Source of the DNA: Bacillota bacterium
Lineage (GTDB): Bacteria > Bacillota_I > Bacilli_A > Erysipelotrichales > Erysipelotrichaceae
Length of the DNA stretch: 64,000 nt
Direction: 5' to 3'
NCBI GenBank assembly: GCA_023388995.1
Contig: JAEWFD010000013.1
Coordinates: 1 to 64,000, forward strand
Part shown: positions 17,328 to 26,762 of the stretch, piece by piece
Position numbering within the stretch: position 1 is the stretch's first letter
Layout: every line of letters starts with the position of its first letter
Program-made: the position numbers and the translations under genes
The notes under the pieces: model-generated
What the model was told of the DNA's origin: nothing
The model's database searches: none
Seen by the model: the letters and a program-made list of their open reading frames with translations, nothing else

Positions 17328-18802
17328 GAATTATCATATTTTTTTGCTTTTTTTGGACTTTCTACTCTTATGCATCTGCAAGTACCTATACTGTCAAGAA
17401 ATTTTTAGTATATGAAATCAATGAAGTAGCAGTACAAAACAATTCCTTTTTATTAACCGGCTGGGCTTTTATCAATGCTGTGCAACACTATCGCAACCAA
17501 GAAGATATTGAAGGACAACTGCTGGTCAAAAGCACAAAAGAAGTGCTGCAATACCAGCTGCAGTTTCATGCACTGTCAATGACAGACTTGATGAAAATGG
17601 AAGGACGCCGGCGCTGTCAGGATACAGAATATAATCAGCCCGCCAGTATCTGTTATTATGACTATGATATGGTTTCATTTCAAGTTGAGATTCCATTCTC
17701 TGAATTGAAAGATAACAGCAAGTATACATTAATTTTACAAATAAAAGCTAAGAAAATAAGTCAAAGCTATATGATCGATGCTTTCTTCATCTCTAGTAAA
17801 GATCGCATTGCTGCCCATAATGGACGCACAATTAAATTATCAGCTAATTTAAATCAATCGCAATTTTATGTCAATCATGATTTTGTGCTTGCAAGAAAAA
17901 CCGCAAGCAAGAACAGTGCGGTTCATCAAGCAGCAACCAGTTGTTCCTCAACATACGGAAGACAATATTATTTTGAGCCGCTGTCACAGTACTATCATGT
18001 AAAAGAAGCAACTGTAAAAGAGCGCGTAACCTGGTATCAAGTCTTAGCAGAGGCAGCTCACTGCTCTGCTAATGGCAAATTTTATATCAAAGAAGGGCAG
18101 GGGAACCCAACCTGGATTCCCTCCACATTTATCGAATATAATGGTACACCAGCCACAATTGAAGTTTTCAAGCTGAATACTCCTCCAGAATTGATACTGA
18201 GCAATCCAACAATCTACGTCGGTGATACTTCATTTAATCCGGATCACTATGTCAGTGCAAGAGATGCTGAAGATGGGGAACTGGTTCCCAAACGCGGCAT
18301 GGGAAATTGGACAATACATAAAGCAGGTACCTATCTGCAAGAATACAGTGCAATAGATTCAGGGGGCTTGCGTACATCTAAAATCATGATGATCTATGTA
18401 AAAGAGAAGCCACCAAATACGCCACCTAAAATTCATGCTGGAAACAGAACCATTCATCAATATCAAAACTTTGATCCATTGCTAGGTGTACGTGCAGAAG
18501 ATTTAGAAGATGGCGATATTACAGATAGATTACAAATAACCAAGCAAATAAATCCAAGTAAAGTTGGCAGTCAAGATTTGTGTTTCTATGTTGAGGATAG
18601 TCTAGGTTTACCAGCAACAAAGTGCGTTATCATTGATGTTCTTGCAGTTCCAGAATATAGCGGGTTCAGCCAGTTACGTTTTGTTGACCAAATTAATCTA
18701 TTCTATAAAGAATCGATTCCATCTATATGGAGAGGGAATGTAACACGAATCCAAAAAGCAATCAAAACTAAAAATGCAATACAGTCATCTATACTCAGAT
18801 GA
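17306..18802 (+). CDS. Secreted protein with two Ig-like (DUF5011-type) domains
   Basis: A 498-residue exported protein. Signal peptide at residues 1-25 (ends near ASAST). The N-terminal half (30-285) is a Tyr-rich region I do not recognise, with several Cys. Two repeats of the DUF5011/Ig-like pattern follow, about residues 291-366 and 371-448; both start NTPP and contain the DAEDG or DLEDG acidic turn that often binds Ca2+. No LPxTG or C-terminal helix. I chose ATG 17306 (after GCGGAGGAA) over an in-frame ATG at 17258. It overlaps the preceding gene, so the pair is translationally coupled and probably works together at the surface. Confidence 0.78.
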   Translation: MVKKTLLGIIIFFCFFWTFYSYASASTYTVKKFLVYEINEVAVQNNSFLLTGWAFINAVQHYRNQEDIEGQLLVKSTKEVLQYQLQFHALSMTDLMKMEGRRRCQDTEYNQPASICYYDYDMVSFQVEIPFSELKDNSKYTLILQIKAKKISQSYMIDAFFISSKDRIAAHNGRTIKLSANLNQSQFYVNHDFVLARKTASKNSAVHQAATSCSSTYGRQYYFEPLSQYYHVKEATVKERVTWYQVLAEAAHCSANGKFYIKEGQGNPTWIPSTFIEYNGTPATIEVFKLNTPPELILSNPTIYVGDTSFNPDHYVSARDAEDGELVPKRGMGNWTIHKAGTYLQEYSAIDSGGLRTSKIMMIYVKEKPPNTPPKIHAGNRTIHQYQNFDPLLGVRAEDLEDGDITDRLQITKQINPSKVGSQDLCFYVEDSLGLPATKCVIIDVLAVPEYSGFSQLRFVDQINLFYKESIPSIWRGNVTRIQKAIKTKNAIQSSILR

Positions 18803-18810
18803 CTGTATTG
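18777..18810. terminator. Hairpin between convergent envelope genes
   Basis: A perfect 14-base stem, CAATACAGTCATCT (18777-18790) with AGATGACTGTATTG (18797-18810), spans the stop codon of the upstream gene. A T-rich tract follows only on the minus strand, so it is a full terminator for the lipoprotein gene and a stem without a U-tract for the other. Confidence 0.7.
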
Positions 18811-18846
18811 ATATTGGTTTGCAATGTTCTTAGTAGATCCTTAGTA

Positions 18847-19959
18847 TCATTTGTTGATAGTTGATGAATTAATTGCAATACTTTGAAGTAATGTAGATTT
18901 CAAATTTAAAATACCATATTGTTGGTTTCCAATACTTACATATACTTTACCTTCATATACTGTACTTGCATCATCAAATATATAATCAGTAACCTCATTT
19001 CCGTTTTCATTAATATAAGCCCATTTTCCATTTTTCTTTACTGGACAATATCCTTCTTCAAATACTTTTATTTCCTCAAACTCATAGTCAGTGATTTTCT
19101 TGCCAGTGGAAGCATCAACGATTGCGATTAGACCACTTTGCTTGTTTTGAAGTCCATAGAAGCCATTGGCAAATGCTACACTATGTTTATTGCGTATAGT
19201 TGCTAATGTGGTAGACTCAAAATCAGGTGAATCAGCTACATATGTTGAATTACCATCATAGATGGCTAATCCTATTTGAAAACCATCATCATAAGGATCA
19301 TGATTTGCATCACCAATTCTGACTAAGCATGAGAAGCCGTCACAATTTAGATATTCTTCAAAGGAATCAAAGAAATAACCAATTTTCCCGTCTATTTTGA
19401 CATACCCATATCCATAATCTCCACCTAAACCACCGACACTTTCAATCGAATAGGAACTAAAATCACTAACTAAAATAGGGACTGAATAAGTTGTTTGATC
19501 CAACATTGTATTAATACCAAATCCATGTATATCGAAGTATTGAATAGGACATTCATCATCTTCAACGGTGTTTTTTTCATATATGGGTTCTAAAAGCTGA
19601 TCTCCATCATAATCATATATTCCATATTTACCATCTTTCTTTACAATGATAGCATTATCAGTATAAGTGATGGCTTGTTGACCAATTGATTTGTCTTTAT
19701 ATAAATCAGAATCCCAATCTTGTGGATATCCTAACATCTCGTTAACAGTTGTAGATATACTTAAATTATATGAATGTGCATATAATTCTTGTATACCATC
19801 TAATTTAAGTATAGGTTTTTGAATCCAAATTACTAGTTCATCTTTTAAACCTATATTAGAATATCCTTCGTCAATATTAGTATCTTTACCAGTAGAACAG
19901 CTTATCATACCAAAAACAAGTAAGCAGATGACTGCTACACATATATTTTTTCTTTTCAT
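18847..19959 (-). CDS. WG-repeat lipoprotein
   Basis: A 370-residue exported lipoprotein. A basic start (MKRKN), a hydrophobic core, and a lipobox-like MISC at Cys21 suggest lipid anchoring outside the membrane. WG-type repeats are visible, e.g. KDGKYGIYDYDG, the KIDGKIGYFFD unit and KNGKWAYINENG, each about 40-50 residues apart. Function of WG repeats is not firmly known; they are thought to bind ligands or proteins. The gene is AT-rich compared with its neighbours and stands alone next to decayed DNA, which suggests transfer. Confidence 0.8.
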   Translation of the reverse strand: MKRKNICVAVICLLVFGMISCSTGKDTNIDEGYSNIGLKDELVIWIQKPILKLDGIQELYAHSYNLSISTTVNEMLGYPQDWDSDLYKDKSIGQQAITYTDNAIIVKKDGKYGIYDYDGDQLLEPIYEKNTVEDDECPIQYFDIHGFGINTMLDQTTYSVPILVSDFSSYSIESVGGLGGDYGYGYVKIDGKIGYFFDSFEEYLNCDGFSCLVRIGDANHDPYDDGFQIGLAIYDGNSTYVADSPDFESTTLATIRNKHSVAFANGFYGLQNKQSGLIAIVDASTGKKITDYEFEEIKVFEEGYCPVKKNGKWAYINENGNEVTDYIFDDASTVYEGKVYVSIGNQQYGILNLKSTLLQSIAINSSTINK

Positions 19960-19998
19960 AATTAATTCACTCCTCGCTACAATTCATTATATCACTTT

Positions 19999-20130
19999 AT
20001 GTTGAATTATCACTCACGCCCAGCTACATCAATTCAAGAAGATTATGAATATTCTAAGATGGACATGGAAGATATTGTAGATAACAATATCCATATTTTA
20101 GGACCAAAAGGGGATTATTATACGAATTGA
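19999..20130 (+). pseudogene. Short gene remnant (43 codons)
   Basis: An ATG-to-TGA frame beginning MLNYHSRPATS and ending GPKGDYYTN. Residue use looks coding, but no ribosome binding site precedes it and no family is recognised. Most likely a fragment of a lost gene. Confidence 0.25.
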
Positions 20131-20524
20131 ATTGTTACTTTTGCAGAAAGTAACTCTGTAAAATGGTAAACATACAGTAGACAAAAAAGAGGGGATAGAT
20201 AACAATATTGTGCTACGATAAATTGGTGAATCATTACAAAGCAATCTCTAATTTGCAATTTTCTGTCGTTAGTTATCTAACAGATTATATATGACGCGAC
20301 AAGCATTATATAAGAAACCGAATACTGAAACAGCGGCTTTTGAACCAGCTATCACATAAGGAGTTATTATCTTGATGTAATAGCATCTAAAAGTATTGAT
20401 TGTAAGGTAAGTATATAAAAGTTATCAGGCTTAGCCAAACTAACTACTTCGCATAATGTATATTATGTTGCAAATAAATGGTAGAAATTTAATATTAAAT
20501 TCACTGATTGCTTTGCATCGTTTA

Positions 20525-20550
20525 TAAAAAAAGATGGTTTTACCCATCTT
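20525..20550 (-). terminator. Terminator of deoB
   Basis: AAGATGG (20531-20537) pairs with CCATCTT (20544-20550); the A-run at 20526-20532 gives the U-tract on the minus strand. Confidence 0.8.
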
Positions 20551-20559
20551 AACTAGTTT

Positions 20560-21744
20560 TTATAGCATTTCAGCTAATTTTGATTTACCGTACGGTGGCA
20601 TCTCTACTTCGAAGTTTTCAGCGATCGTTGCTGCGATATCAGCAAATGTATTAGAAACCTGAATTAGTCCTGAACCCTTGAATGCCGGTGAATATGCAAT
20701 AAACGGCACCATTTCACGAGTATGATCAGTTCCCGCAAACGTTGGATCATTTCCATGATCAGCAGTTATGATCAGTAAATCATCTTCTTTCATCAGCGGA
20801 AGCAATTGGCCAAGCTGACGATCAAACAATTCAATTTCCTTGGCATATCCGACAACATCACGGCGATGTCCCCATAATGCATCAAAATCTACCAGATTTA
20901 CATAGCATAAGCCTTTAAATTCTGTTTGAGCAAGTGCAATTGTACGATTCATTCCATCTTCATTGGAAACAATCTTATGTTTTGCGGTCAAACCTTCGCC
21001 GTCAAATATATCATAAATCTTACCAACACTGATTACATCGTAACCAGCTTCTTTCAAAGATACAAGTGCCGTTTTTCCGGATGGTTTTAGTGCATAGTCA
21101 TGGCGATTGCTGGTACGCTTGAATTCACCGACTTTTGAGCCTACAAATGGCCGTGCGATTACTCTTCCAACCATCCATTTTGGCTCCATTGTAAGTTCTC
21201 GGGCAATCTCACAGCAGCGATACAATTCTTCTAATCCAAAACTCTCTTCAGAAGCCGCAATTTGAAGCACAGAATCAGCTGAGGTATACACGATCATACC
21301 ACCTGTTTTGATATGTTCTTCTCCATATTCATCAATAATCTCAGTACCACTTGCAGATTTATTGCCAAGTATACCATGACCGGTACGCTTAATTAATTCA
21401 TCAATCAGATCTTGCGGAAATCCTGTTTCCGTAAACGTTTGGAATGGCTGTTCAATATAAAGACCCATCATTTCCCAATGTCCGGTCATCGTATCTTTTC
21501 CATTGCTCATCTCAATCATTTTTGTATAATAACCCTTAGGACTTTTGACCGGTTCAATCCCCTTCAATTGATGCAAATTTGCTAATCCCAAACTAGCAAG
21601 ATGATCAATTTTCAACCCTGGATACTGTTCAGCAATGTGTCCAAACGTGTCACTTCCGCTATCATGAAACTGATCTGCGTCTGGTGCTGCACCAACGCCG
21701 ACAGAATCCATTACAATCGTAAATATTCTTTGAAATTTTCCCAT
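20560..21744 (-). CDS. deoB: Phosphopentomutase
   Basis: Interconverts ribose 1-phosphate (or deoxyribose 1-phosphate) and the 5-phosphate in nucleoside salvage. 394 residues of the alkaline-phosphatase superfamily: the metal site [11 protein letters not shown] near residue 12, GHWEMMG, and the C-terminal [10 protein letters not shown] with DHTREMVP. The ATG follows AGGAGGC. Downstream of xerD, as in Bacillus (drm). Confidence 0.96.
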   Translation of the reverse strand: MGKFQRIFTIVMDSVGVGAAPDADQFHDSGSDTFGHIAEQYPGLKIDHLASLGLANLHQLKGIEPVKSPKGYYTKMIEMSNGKDTMTGHWEMMGLYIEQPFQTFTETGFPQDLIDELIKRTGHGILGNKSASGTEIIDEYGEEHIKTGGMIVYTSADSVLQIAASEESFGLEELYRCCEIARELTMEPKWMVGRVIARPFVGSKVGEFKRTSNRHDYALKPSGKTALVSLKEAGYDVISVGKIYDIFDGEGLTAKHKIVSNEDGMNRTIALAQTEFKGLCYVNLVDFDALWGHRRDVVGYAKEIELFDRQLGQLLPLMKEDDLLIITADHGNDPTFAGTDHTREMVPFIAYSPAFKGSGLIQVSNTFADIAATIAENFEVEMPPYGKSKLAEML

Positions 21745-21828
21745 ATAAGCCTCCTATAATGCTACTGCTATTATACCACGAGTTTCATGCAATATGTATT
21801 TCTTTTGCTTCTAATTTCCTGCTTCCAG

Positions 21829-22731
21829 TCACTTGAAAGTAATCGTTTTCTTACTTCTCGGATGAAACTTGTCATAATCTTCACGAAGTTTTTTTGTTCC
21901 TACATGTGTATAGATCTGTGTTGTTGAGATATCTTGATGACCAAGCAATTCTTGAATCGTGATTAAATTAGCACCTTCTTCGAGCAAATGAGTCGCAAAG
22001 GTATGACGCAAGCTATGGGGTGATACTTGTTTTAAAAGACCCAATTCTTGACTTCGTTCTTGAACCAACCGATAGATTGTATTCCTGGTAACAGGATTGC
22101 CCTTCTCATTTAAGAATACCTGGCTGGAATTCTTTTTTGCATAATGCGATCTAACGCTTTCTAAATATAATGTCATCGTTTCAATCGCAATAGCAGGAAG
22201 AACAACCAAACGTTCCTTATTCCCTTTGCCGATAAAGCGAATCAAATCTTGCTTGAAATGTAAATGCTGCATTTGCAAGTTAGCACATTCGCTGACCCGC
22301 AACCCGCAAGAATATAGCAACTCAAAAAGTGCTTTGCGCAGAATGTTGCGGCTTGTGTCCGTTGGAATGTTCAAAAAAGCTGCGGCTTCAGCTTCACTCA
22401 AATAGATCGGAAGATGGTGTTCTTTTTTCTTGTTTTGCAGTAACAAAGTAGGATTCTGACAATCATGGCGCAAGCAATAGTCTTTATAGAAATGCCGCAA
22501 CGTAGAGATCATTTGATTTATTGTATTGGCACTGTAAGATTCTATCAAACTAGATAAAAATAAATCAATCTGTTTCACTCCAACTTCAGTTGGTGATAAA
22601 ATACCTTGCTTTTTCATCTCCTGGGCAAAGCGTACTAAATGATTGCGATACGCAGCGAGGGTATGGTTGGAGCATTGCTCGATCATGGATAATGTTGTTA
22701 AAAATTGCGCTATCGCCCTCTCAAACTCCAT
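21829..22731 (-). CDS. xerD: Tyrosine recombinase XerD-like
   Basis: A 300-residue site-specific recombinase that resolves chromosome dimers at dif. SAM-like N-terminal core-binding domain (1-90), then the catalytic domain: Arg in SCGLRVSE, Lys in GKGNKERLV, HxxR in HSLRHTFATHL, and nucleophile Tyr in TTQIYTHV. Intact catalytic set. The location between spoIIM and deoB matches Bacillus ripX/xerD, which supports the housekeeping role over an integron or phage integrase. Confidence 0.93.
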   Translation of the reverse strand: MEFERAIAQFLTTLSMIEQCSNHTLAAYRNHLVRFAQEMKKQGILSPTEVGVKQIDLFLSSLIESYSANTINQMISTLRHFYKDYCLRHDCQNPTLLLQNKKKEHHLPIYLSEAEAAAFLNIPTDTSRNILRKALFELLYSCGLRVSECANLQMQHLHFKQDLIRFIGKGNKERLVVLPAIAIETMTLYLESVRSHYAKKNSSQVFLNEKGNPVTRNTIYRLVQERSQELGLLKQVSPHSLRHTFATHLLEEGANLITIQELLGHQDISTTQIYTHVGTKKLREDYDKFHPRSKKTITFK

Positions 22732-22755
22732 GACAGCACCTCCTTGTTATTATGA

Positions 22756-23355
22756 TTATATCATAGAAAACAGCTTCATCAGATAGATAATAATTGTTGA
22801 TTTCAAAAAAGTGGCAATGAGAATCAACAATAAGGAAATAATCAAATCTGTTAGGGTATGATTCAGCACCGATAAAATTGGCAAAGTTTTTGAATGAAAC
22901 AAGCAATATAAAAGTGATAGTGAAAACTCAATTGCTGTCTTGCAGATCAACGTATACGCAACTAATTCAAATATAATTTGCGGAAACAATGTCATAATAA
23001 TGCCCACAATTCCCTTAAACTGATAAGCATGCCAGAACAAAGCACAGGAAAAACCAATTTGTACACCTTTGGTGAACATCACAAATGCAATAAAAGGAAT
23101 GCCTATCATGGATAAGCCAAGTAAGTAAATAATGATAATAAATGCTGAATTCAATACAATTTGTGTTGAAAAAAAGGATTTCATGTCTAGTGATGAAGAT
23201 GGTATTGTAATCAGATATTTGCTCAATAGTTCAATATCATTCCCATCCAGCCATCTTGTCAGCAAAACACCGCAGAAGAATCCGCTAACTACCAAGATGG
23301 ATAAAAAGGAATAGGTTTTGTTATGTTCGGCTAAGTGTCGTTTTAATAGATTCAT
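22756..23355 (-). CDS. spoIIM: Stage II sporulation protein M
   Basis: A 199-residue membrane protein, part of the SpoIID-SpoIIM-SpoIIP machine that drives septal peptidoglycan remodelling in engulfment. Several hydrophobic segments are visible, with the conserved GVQIGFSCALF area in the middle. Start chosen at ATG 23355 after ACAGGAGGCT; an in-frame ATG at 23400 has no binding site. Upstream of xerD, as in Bacillus. Confidence 0.9.
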   Translation of the reverse strand: MNLLKRHLAEHNKTYSFLSILVVSGFFCGVLLTRWLDGNDIELLSKYLITIPSSSLDMKSFFSTQIVLNSAFIIIIYLLGLSMIGIPFIAFVMFTKGVQIGFSCALFWHAYQFKGIVGIIMTLFPQIIFELVAYTLICKTAIEFSLSLLYCLFHSKTLPILSVLNHTLTDLIISLLLILIATFLKSTIIIYLMKLFSMI

Positions 23356-23430
23356 AATAGAGCCTCCTGTTTCAAAGATATGAAATTGGAGCCAAAACAT
23401 GCATCCTATCTGTTCGACATAATCGTCGTT

Positions 23431-24618
23431 TTATTTGCGGTAAATCCCGTGAAAAGACTGTTCAGAAACAACTAAATCACTTAGTTTTTTGATTGCATTT
23501 TGTTTCAACATCTCATTAAGCTGTGTAATTACCTGATCAACAGAGTTCACAGGATCCTGCGACTGTGTAAACAAGGTATACTCTTGCGAAAATAAACTTT
23601 GCTTTAAATTATGCAAAGCAATTCCCAAATGACGAATTGGCAGTTCCTTGTCGTGGGCATCAAACAGCATCATGGCAACCGCAAACAAATCATCATAGGA
23701 TTGTACCAATCCTGGCATTTTCTTTGATCTGGTGATTGTCTCAAAATTATAATAGCGGATTGAAATAGAGATACTATCCCCTGCTAATTGTTCTTTGTGC
23801 AGCCGTCGTTCCAGTGATCGCGCAAGTCCCGAAAAAACAGTTCGAATGGTATCATAATCTGTAATATCCTGATCTAACGTTGTAGATTGGCTCATAGAGG
23901 TCATTGTCTGGTTGCGAACTAATTCAGAATCATCTTCTCCATGTGCGTATTGGAGATAGGTATGTGCCATATTGCCCAAAACGGTGTGGATCAATTCTCT
24001 GTTTTGCTCTGCTGCCATATCTCCGATCGTTATGATTCCATGCTGTTTTAATGTGGGTGCGGTCTTTCTGCCAATTCCGCCGATTGCTTCGATTGGCAGA
24101 GGCCATAATTTAGTTGGAACCTCTTTCTTGCGCAATACCGTGATTCCCAGCGGCTTACGCATATCACTGGCAATCTTGGCAAGGAATTTATTAGGACCAA
24201 TGCCAATGCTGCAGTCAAGCTTGAGTGTCTGCTGCAGTGTTGCCTGCAATTCCACTGCCAAGTCCAGCGGCCGTTCATAGCGCCCAATGACGGCACTCAT
24301 ATCAGCATAGCATTCATCAATACTTGCTTGCTCTACCAGCGGTGTATAGCTCTTGACGTGCTGAATAAACTTGCTGGACAACGATTCATACAAGCTGTAA
24401 TCCCCTTCCACCACAATTAATTCCGGACATAATTTACGAGCCTCAAAAATGGGCATTGCCGAGCGAACACCAAAATTTCGAGCTTCATATGATGCAGTAC
24501 AAACGACACCCTTTCGGCTTTTGCCACCGACAACAACAGGCTTCCCTATCAGAGTGGGATCTTTGACCATCTCAGCACTCGCAAAAAAAGCATTTAAATC
24601 AATATGAAAGACGACCAT
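23431..24618 (-). CDS. dinB: DNA polymerase IV (Y-family, DinB)
   Basis: A translesion polymerase. 395 residues. Palm motifs FHIDLNAFFASAE and SIDECYADM carry the metal-binding Asp/Glu residues; the helix-hairpin-helix IGGIGRKTAPTL is in the thumb; the little-finger domain follows. The C-terminus shows no clear beta-clamp peptide. I prefer ATG 24618, preceded by AGAGGTGGG; an in-frame GTG at 24627 lies inside that binding site. Confidence 0.94.
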   Translation of the reverse strand: MVVFHIDLNAFFASAEMVKDPTLIGKPVVVGGKSRKGVVCTASYEARNFGVRSAMPIFEARKLCPELIVVEGDYSLYESLSSKFIQHVKSYTPLVEQASIDECYADMSAVIGRYERPLDLAVELQATLQQTLKLDCSIGIGPNKFLAKIASDMRKPLGITVLRKKEVPTKLWPLPIEAIGGIGRKTAPTLKQHGIITIGDMAAEQNRELIHTVLGNMAHTYLQYAHGEDDSELVRNQTMTSMSQSTTLDQDITDYDTIRTVFSGLARSLERRLHKEQLAGDSISISIRYYNFETITRSKKMPGLVQSYDDLFAVAMMLFDAHDKELPIRHLGIALHNLKQSLFSQEYTLFTQSQDPVNSVDQVITQLNEMLKQNAIKKLSDLVVSEQSFHGIYRK

Positions 24619-24639
24619 TAGTCCCACCTCTTTAGCTTA

Positions 24640-25434
24640 TTATATCATATTCTTCTCTGCCTGTTCGATCCGTTGACATAAATATTGGTAGGCATATTCC
24701 CTGATTTCTTCCATGCGTTGTTTCGTTTCTTCCCTCTGATATGATAAGCGATCCACCATTGCATCTATATAGTTTTTCTCTTTCAAAGTGATCAGTGCAT
24801 AGTGAAAATTGATGTCGAAGATAAATGCCAAATAGGATACCCACATATCCAACGATGTTTCCCGGTCTTGCGCCAAGATAGCCCTTCCCGTTAAAAACAT
24901 AGTAAAAACATGATCTGATATCACATCATGCTCAAGCTGTTCTTTAGTGAAATTCCCGATGCTTTCAAAATCATCTTGCACTTTCACACGAAAATTATCC
25001 AATTTATCAGCATCTCGAATCAGCATTGCATGTAGTTTTACATAATCATCTAAGTCATTTTGGATCTCATAGCGATTGTGATTTAAAATAGCAAGTCTGA
25101 TCGTTTCATCATAGTTTGTGTTTTGTACAAAGGCACGAATCTTATTTTCGCCAAACAAAATCTGAACTCCATATTCAGCATGATCCATAGCCTGATGATC
25201 CGTAAAATCTTGATATTGTTTGGCTTGTTCAAAGCGTCCAATGTCATGCAGCAAAGCAATTAACTTTGCCAATTGAACATCTTCTTCTTTTAGTTTCAGC
25301 TGATGGGCAAGCAGTTCACTTTGCTTTACAACCCCGAATGTGTGCGCAAGTTTCAGCTGAATTCTTCCATCTGCCTGGTCATACTGCGACACATATTCTA
25401 AAAAGCATACTTTTGCAACCTCAAAATCAATCAT
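24640..25434 (-). CDS. HD-domain phosphohydrolase
   Basis: A 264-residue protein with an HD metal site: His in KLAHTFGVV, HD in ALLHDIGRF, His in MDHAEYG and a later Asp (RDADKLDNF). Such proteins hydrolyse nucleotides or phosphodiesters; the substrate cannot be read from sequence. It has its own AAAGGAG and lies between the vor operon and dinB, separated from vor by a hairpin. Confidence 0.82.
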   Translation of the reverse strand: MIDFEVAKVCFLEYVSQYDQADGRIQLKLAHTFGVVKQSELLAHQLKLKEEDVQLAKLIALLHDIGRFEQAKQYQDFTDHQAMDHAEYGVQILFGENKIRAFVQNTNYDETIRLAILNHNRYEIQNDLDDYVKLHAMLIRDADKLDNFRVKVQDDFESIGNFTKEQLEHDVISDHVFTMFLTGRAILAQDRETSLDMWVSYLAFIFDINFHYALITLKEKNYIDAMVDRLSYQREETKQRMEEIREYAYQYLCQRIEQAEKNMI

Positions 25435-25448
25435 AGAACTCCTTTCAA

Positions 25449-25470
25449 AAGGCAGGATTGCTCCTGCCTT
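25449..25470 (-). terminator. Hairpin after the 2-oxoacid oxidoreductase operon
   Basis: A perfect nine-base stem AAGGCAGGA / TCCTGCCTT around four bases, overlapping the last stop codon, with only four Ts after it. Probably a partial terminator allowing some readthrough to the HD gene. Confidence 0.6.
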
Positions 25471-26023
25471 AGTTCATTACCGATATGGTATCAATTTGAT
25501 ATCCGGCTTCAATCGCCAGTTTATTCAATTCAAGCAACTCTGCATCTTTATGCCCCAGTTTCTTAACCACAATTTCCAGCAAGGAAAGTGGTGAGAACGC
25601 GATCAAATGTCCCAAAATGCCATAGGCAATCATATTCTGCGTTTTCATATTCCCGATTTCCTTTGCCATAGACGCAAAATCAACGGCAATTACATGGATA
25701 TCTGACCGTTCAATTTCTTTGTTAATTAAAGATGCGTTGACGATCACATAGCCTCCTGTTTCCACAAGCGGTAAAAACTTATCTAAAGATGGCGTATTCA
25801 TAGCCAGTAAAATCGTAATACCTTCACTAATCAGTGGTGATCCGATTTCTTTATCGTCTACGATAACACTGCAGTTTGCCGTTCCGCCGCGCATTTCCGG
25901 ACCATAGGAAGGCATCCAGCTCACTTCAAAATTTTCATGCATGGCAACAGTTGCCAGCAATTGCCCGACAGTCAAAACACCCTGACCACCAAATCCTGCT
26001 AAAACGATACGCTGCTGCTTCAT
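25469..26023 (-). CDS. 2-oxoacid:ferredoxin oxidoreductase, gamma subunit
   Basis: A 184-residue subunit that, with the three upstream genes, oxidatively decarboxylates a 2-oxoacid to acyl-CoA. The start ...RIVLAGFGGQGVLTVGQLL is the family signature, and MPSYGPEMRGGTANC near residue 37 is also diagnostic. Starts one base after the beta subunit gene. The linked dehydrogenase favours branched-chain substrates (VOR type). Confidence 0.92.
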   Translation of the reverse strand: MKQQRIVLAGFGGQGVLTVGQLLATVAMHENFEVSWMPSYGPEMRGGTANCSVIVDDKEIGSPLISEGITILLAMNTPSLDKFLPLVETGGYVIVNASLINKEIERSDIHVIAVDFASMAKEIGNMKTQNMIAYGILGHLIAFSPLSLLEIVVKKLGHKDAELLELNKLAIEAGYQIDTISVMN

Positions 26024-26024
26024 C

Positions 26025-26762
26025 TTATTCTTCCTCCTTATAAATTCCCAGCGGATAATAAGGAATCATGCTTGTTTCAATGTGCTTGAGTGCTTCTACC
26101 GGTGTCATTCCCCACCCAATATTACAAGTGGACAAAACTTCGATCATGGAGAAGCCTTTGTTATTCTTTTGCTTCTCAAATGACTTTTTAATCGCCATTT
26201 TTGCTTTTCTGACATGAGCCGGATTGTGCACTGATACGCGTTCGATATAGCTGGCACTAGGAATCTGCGCCATCATTTCCGACATTTTAAGCGGCATTCC
26301 CTGACTGATCGGATTGCGGCCGTAGGGCGAGGTTGTTGTTTTTTGATTTGGCAATGTTGTGGGTGCCATCTGCCCGCCGGTCATTCCATAAATCGCATTG
26401 TTTACAAAGATAACGGTAATATTCTCACCACGGGCAGCAGCATGAATAATTTCTGCCGTACCGATACTTGCTAAGTCACCATCACCTTGATAGGTAAATA
26501 CGGTTTTATTCGGATTGGTACGTTTGATTCCAGTCGCAACTGCCGGAGCCCGGCCATGCGCTGCTTGTACAGCATCACAGTTGAAGAAATTATAGCTTAA
26601 TACCGAACAGCCAACCGAAGCAATCAAGATACTGTCATCCAGCAAGCCAAGTTCTTCTAAACTTTCCGCAACAAGACGATGAATCACACCATGCGTACAC
26701 CCCGGACAGTATGACAGTGTTTGATCTGTCAGCCCTCTAGTCTTTTGAAATACCTTAGGCAT
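26025..26762 (-). CDS. 2-oxoacid:ferredoxin oxidoreductase, beta (TPP-binding) subunit
   Basis: A 245-residue thiamine-diphosphate subunit. CPGCTHG near residue 19, and the TPP motif GDGDLASIGTAEIIHAA around residue 93 with NNAIYGMTGGQ are clear. The ATG overlaps the alpha gene by eight bases after AGGAGGTAACGACC. Four-subunit enzymes of this kind are ferredoxin-dependent and oxygen sensitive, which fits an anaerobe. Confidence 0.94.
   Translation of the reverse strand: MPKVFQKTRGLTDQTLSYCPGCTHGVIHRLVAESLEELGLLDDSILIASVGCSVLSYNFFNCDAVQAAHGRAPAVATGIKRTNPNKTVFTYQGDGDLASIGTAEIIHAAARGENITVIFVNNAIYGMTGGQMAPTTLPNQKTTTSPYGRNPISQGMPLKMSEMMAQIPSASYIERVSVHNPAHVRKAKMAIKKSFEKQKNNKGFSMIEVLSTCNIGWGMTPVEALKHIETSMIPYYPLGIYKEEE

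Larger units (their letters stand above)
19960..20559. other. AT-rich 600-base gap with no convincing gene
   Basis: It contains the ribosome binding site of the lipoprotein, short open fragments with coding-like composition (for example 19999-20130 and 20291-20356, both plus strand) and many stops in all frames. It reads as decayed DNA rather than a regulatory region. The terminator of deoB lies at its right end. Confidence 0.6.

Noticed and set aside
21829..22731. Phage or mobile-element integrase
   Set aside because: The gene order with spoIIM and deoB and the standard length fit the chromosomal XerD.
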